Of a stretch of DNA of 33,950 bases, positions 33,931-33,950 are shown piece by piece (the stretch's first letter is position 1; each line of letters starts with the position of its first letter). Location: assembly GCA_036658435.1 (NCBI GenBank), contig JAVXEO010000017.1:1-33950 (forward strand), given 5' to 3'. A program made the position numbers and the translations under genes. The notes under the pieces were generated by a model, which had not been told where the DNA came from, made no database searches, and worked only from the letters and a program-made list of their open reading frames with translations. Source of the DNA: DIGJ01 sp036658435 (GTDB lineage: Bacteria > Bacillota > Clostridia > Lachnospirales > Lachnospiraceae).

Positions 33931-33950
33931 TCTTCTATTTATATGTTCTT

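Larger units (their letters stand above)
33220..33950. other. Gene-free AT-rich stretch
   Basis: No coding sequence with a believable start and ribosome site was found in these 730 bp. It contains a DnaA-box-like cluster (33514-33593), a very AT-rich block left of it (about 33481-33510), a short GC-rich island (about 33830-33857) and two hairpins (33858-33930). A TGTCAAG/CTTGACA inverted pair (33402 and 33474) could be -35 elements facing away from each other. Confidence 0.6.

Noticed and set aside
33240..33950. dnaA, rpmH or other small protein genes in the right-end gap
   Set aside because: No frame with a ribosome site and recognisable protein sequence is present; only non-coding signals were seen.

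Overview
The window looks like a chromosomal segment of a motile, anaerobic, low-GC Firmicute, most likely a Lachnospiraceae-type Clostridia. The reasons are strong AT bias, AGGAGG ribosome sites with frequent GTG/TTG starts, a one-polypeptide pyruvate:ferredoxin oxidoreductase, long-form HPF, the secA-prfB pair, an ECF-type pantothenate carrier beside coaX, and chemotaxis plus cyclic-di-GMP genes. No phage, IS or CRISPR was seen. A run of exactly 100 Ns (32591-32690) marks a scaffold gap.

Layout. 1-2033: greA-lysS operon on the minus strand, with lysS running off the left edge and a perfect consensus promoter before greA. 2155-4085: two divergent drug/metabolite-type transporters (EamA and YdcZ types). 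4163-7687: nifJ. 7841-9856: a YtrA-type GntR repressor with its ABC exporter pair, behind a promoter that carries a 30-bp palindrome. 9917-11555: signal peptidase I, divergent from a secreted GH25 lysozyme. 11698-11769: tRNA-Gln(CUG). 11882-14651: CoA module (panT-like carrier, coaX, coaBC). 14844-15554: a membrane-anchored protein of unknown function. 15565-19775: secA-prfB-cheW, where prfB needs a programmed +1 frameshift. 20087-22219: pseudouridine catabolism (psuK with an N-terminal HTH, then psuG).

22308-32203 is the most distinctive part. It is a set of five same-strand signalling genes, read from right to left: a LytTR response regulator, an AgrC-like GHKL histidine kinase, a dCache receptor with catalytically dead GGDEF and EAL domains, a large membrane GGDEF/GGDEF*/EAL protein, and a methyl-accepting chemotaxis protein. 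The first three overlap and the last two are 3 bp apart. A perfect 12-bp direct repeat with a 20-bp period, of the kind LytTR proteins bind, lies between the third and fourth genes. I infer one pathway joining a two-component system, cyclic-di-GMP turnover and chemotaxis.

32372-33950: an XRE regulator cut by the gap, hpf, then about 730 bp without genes. That stretch holds five DnaA-box-like 9-mers, three of them directly abutting, and two strong hairpins near the right edge. The cluster could be part of a replication origin or the upstream region of dnaA. Most genes to its left run on the minus strand, which fits but does not prove this. In many Firmicutes hpf-secA-prfB are neighbours; here about 13 kb of pseudouridine and signalling genes separates hpf from secA.
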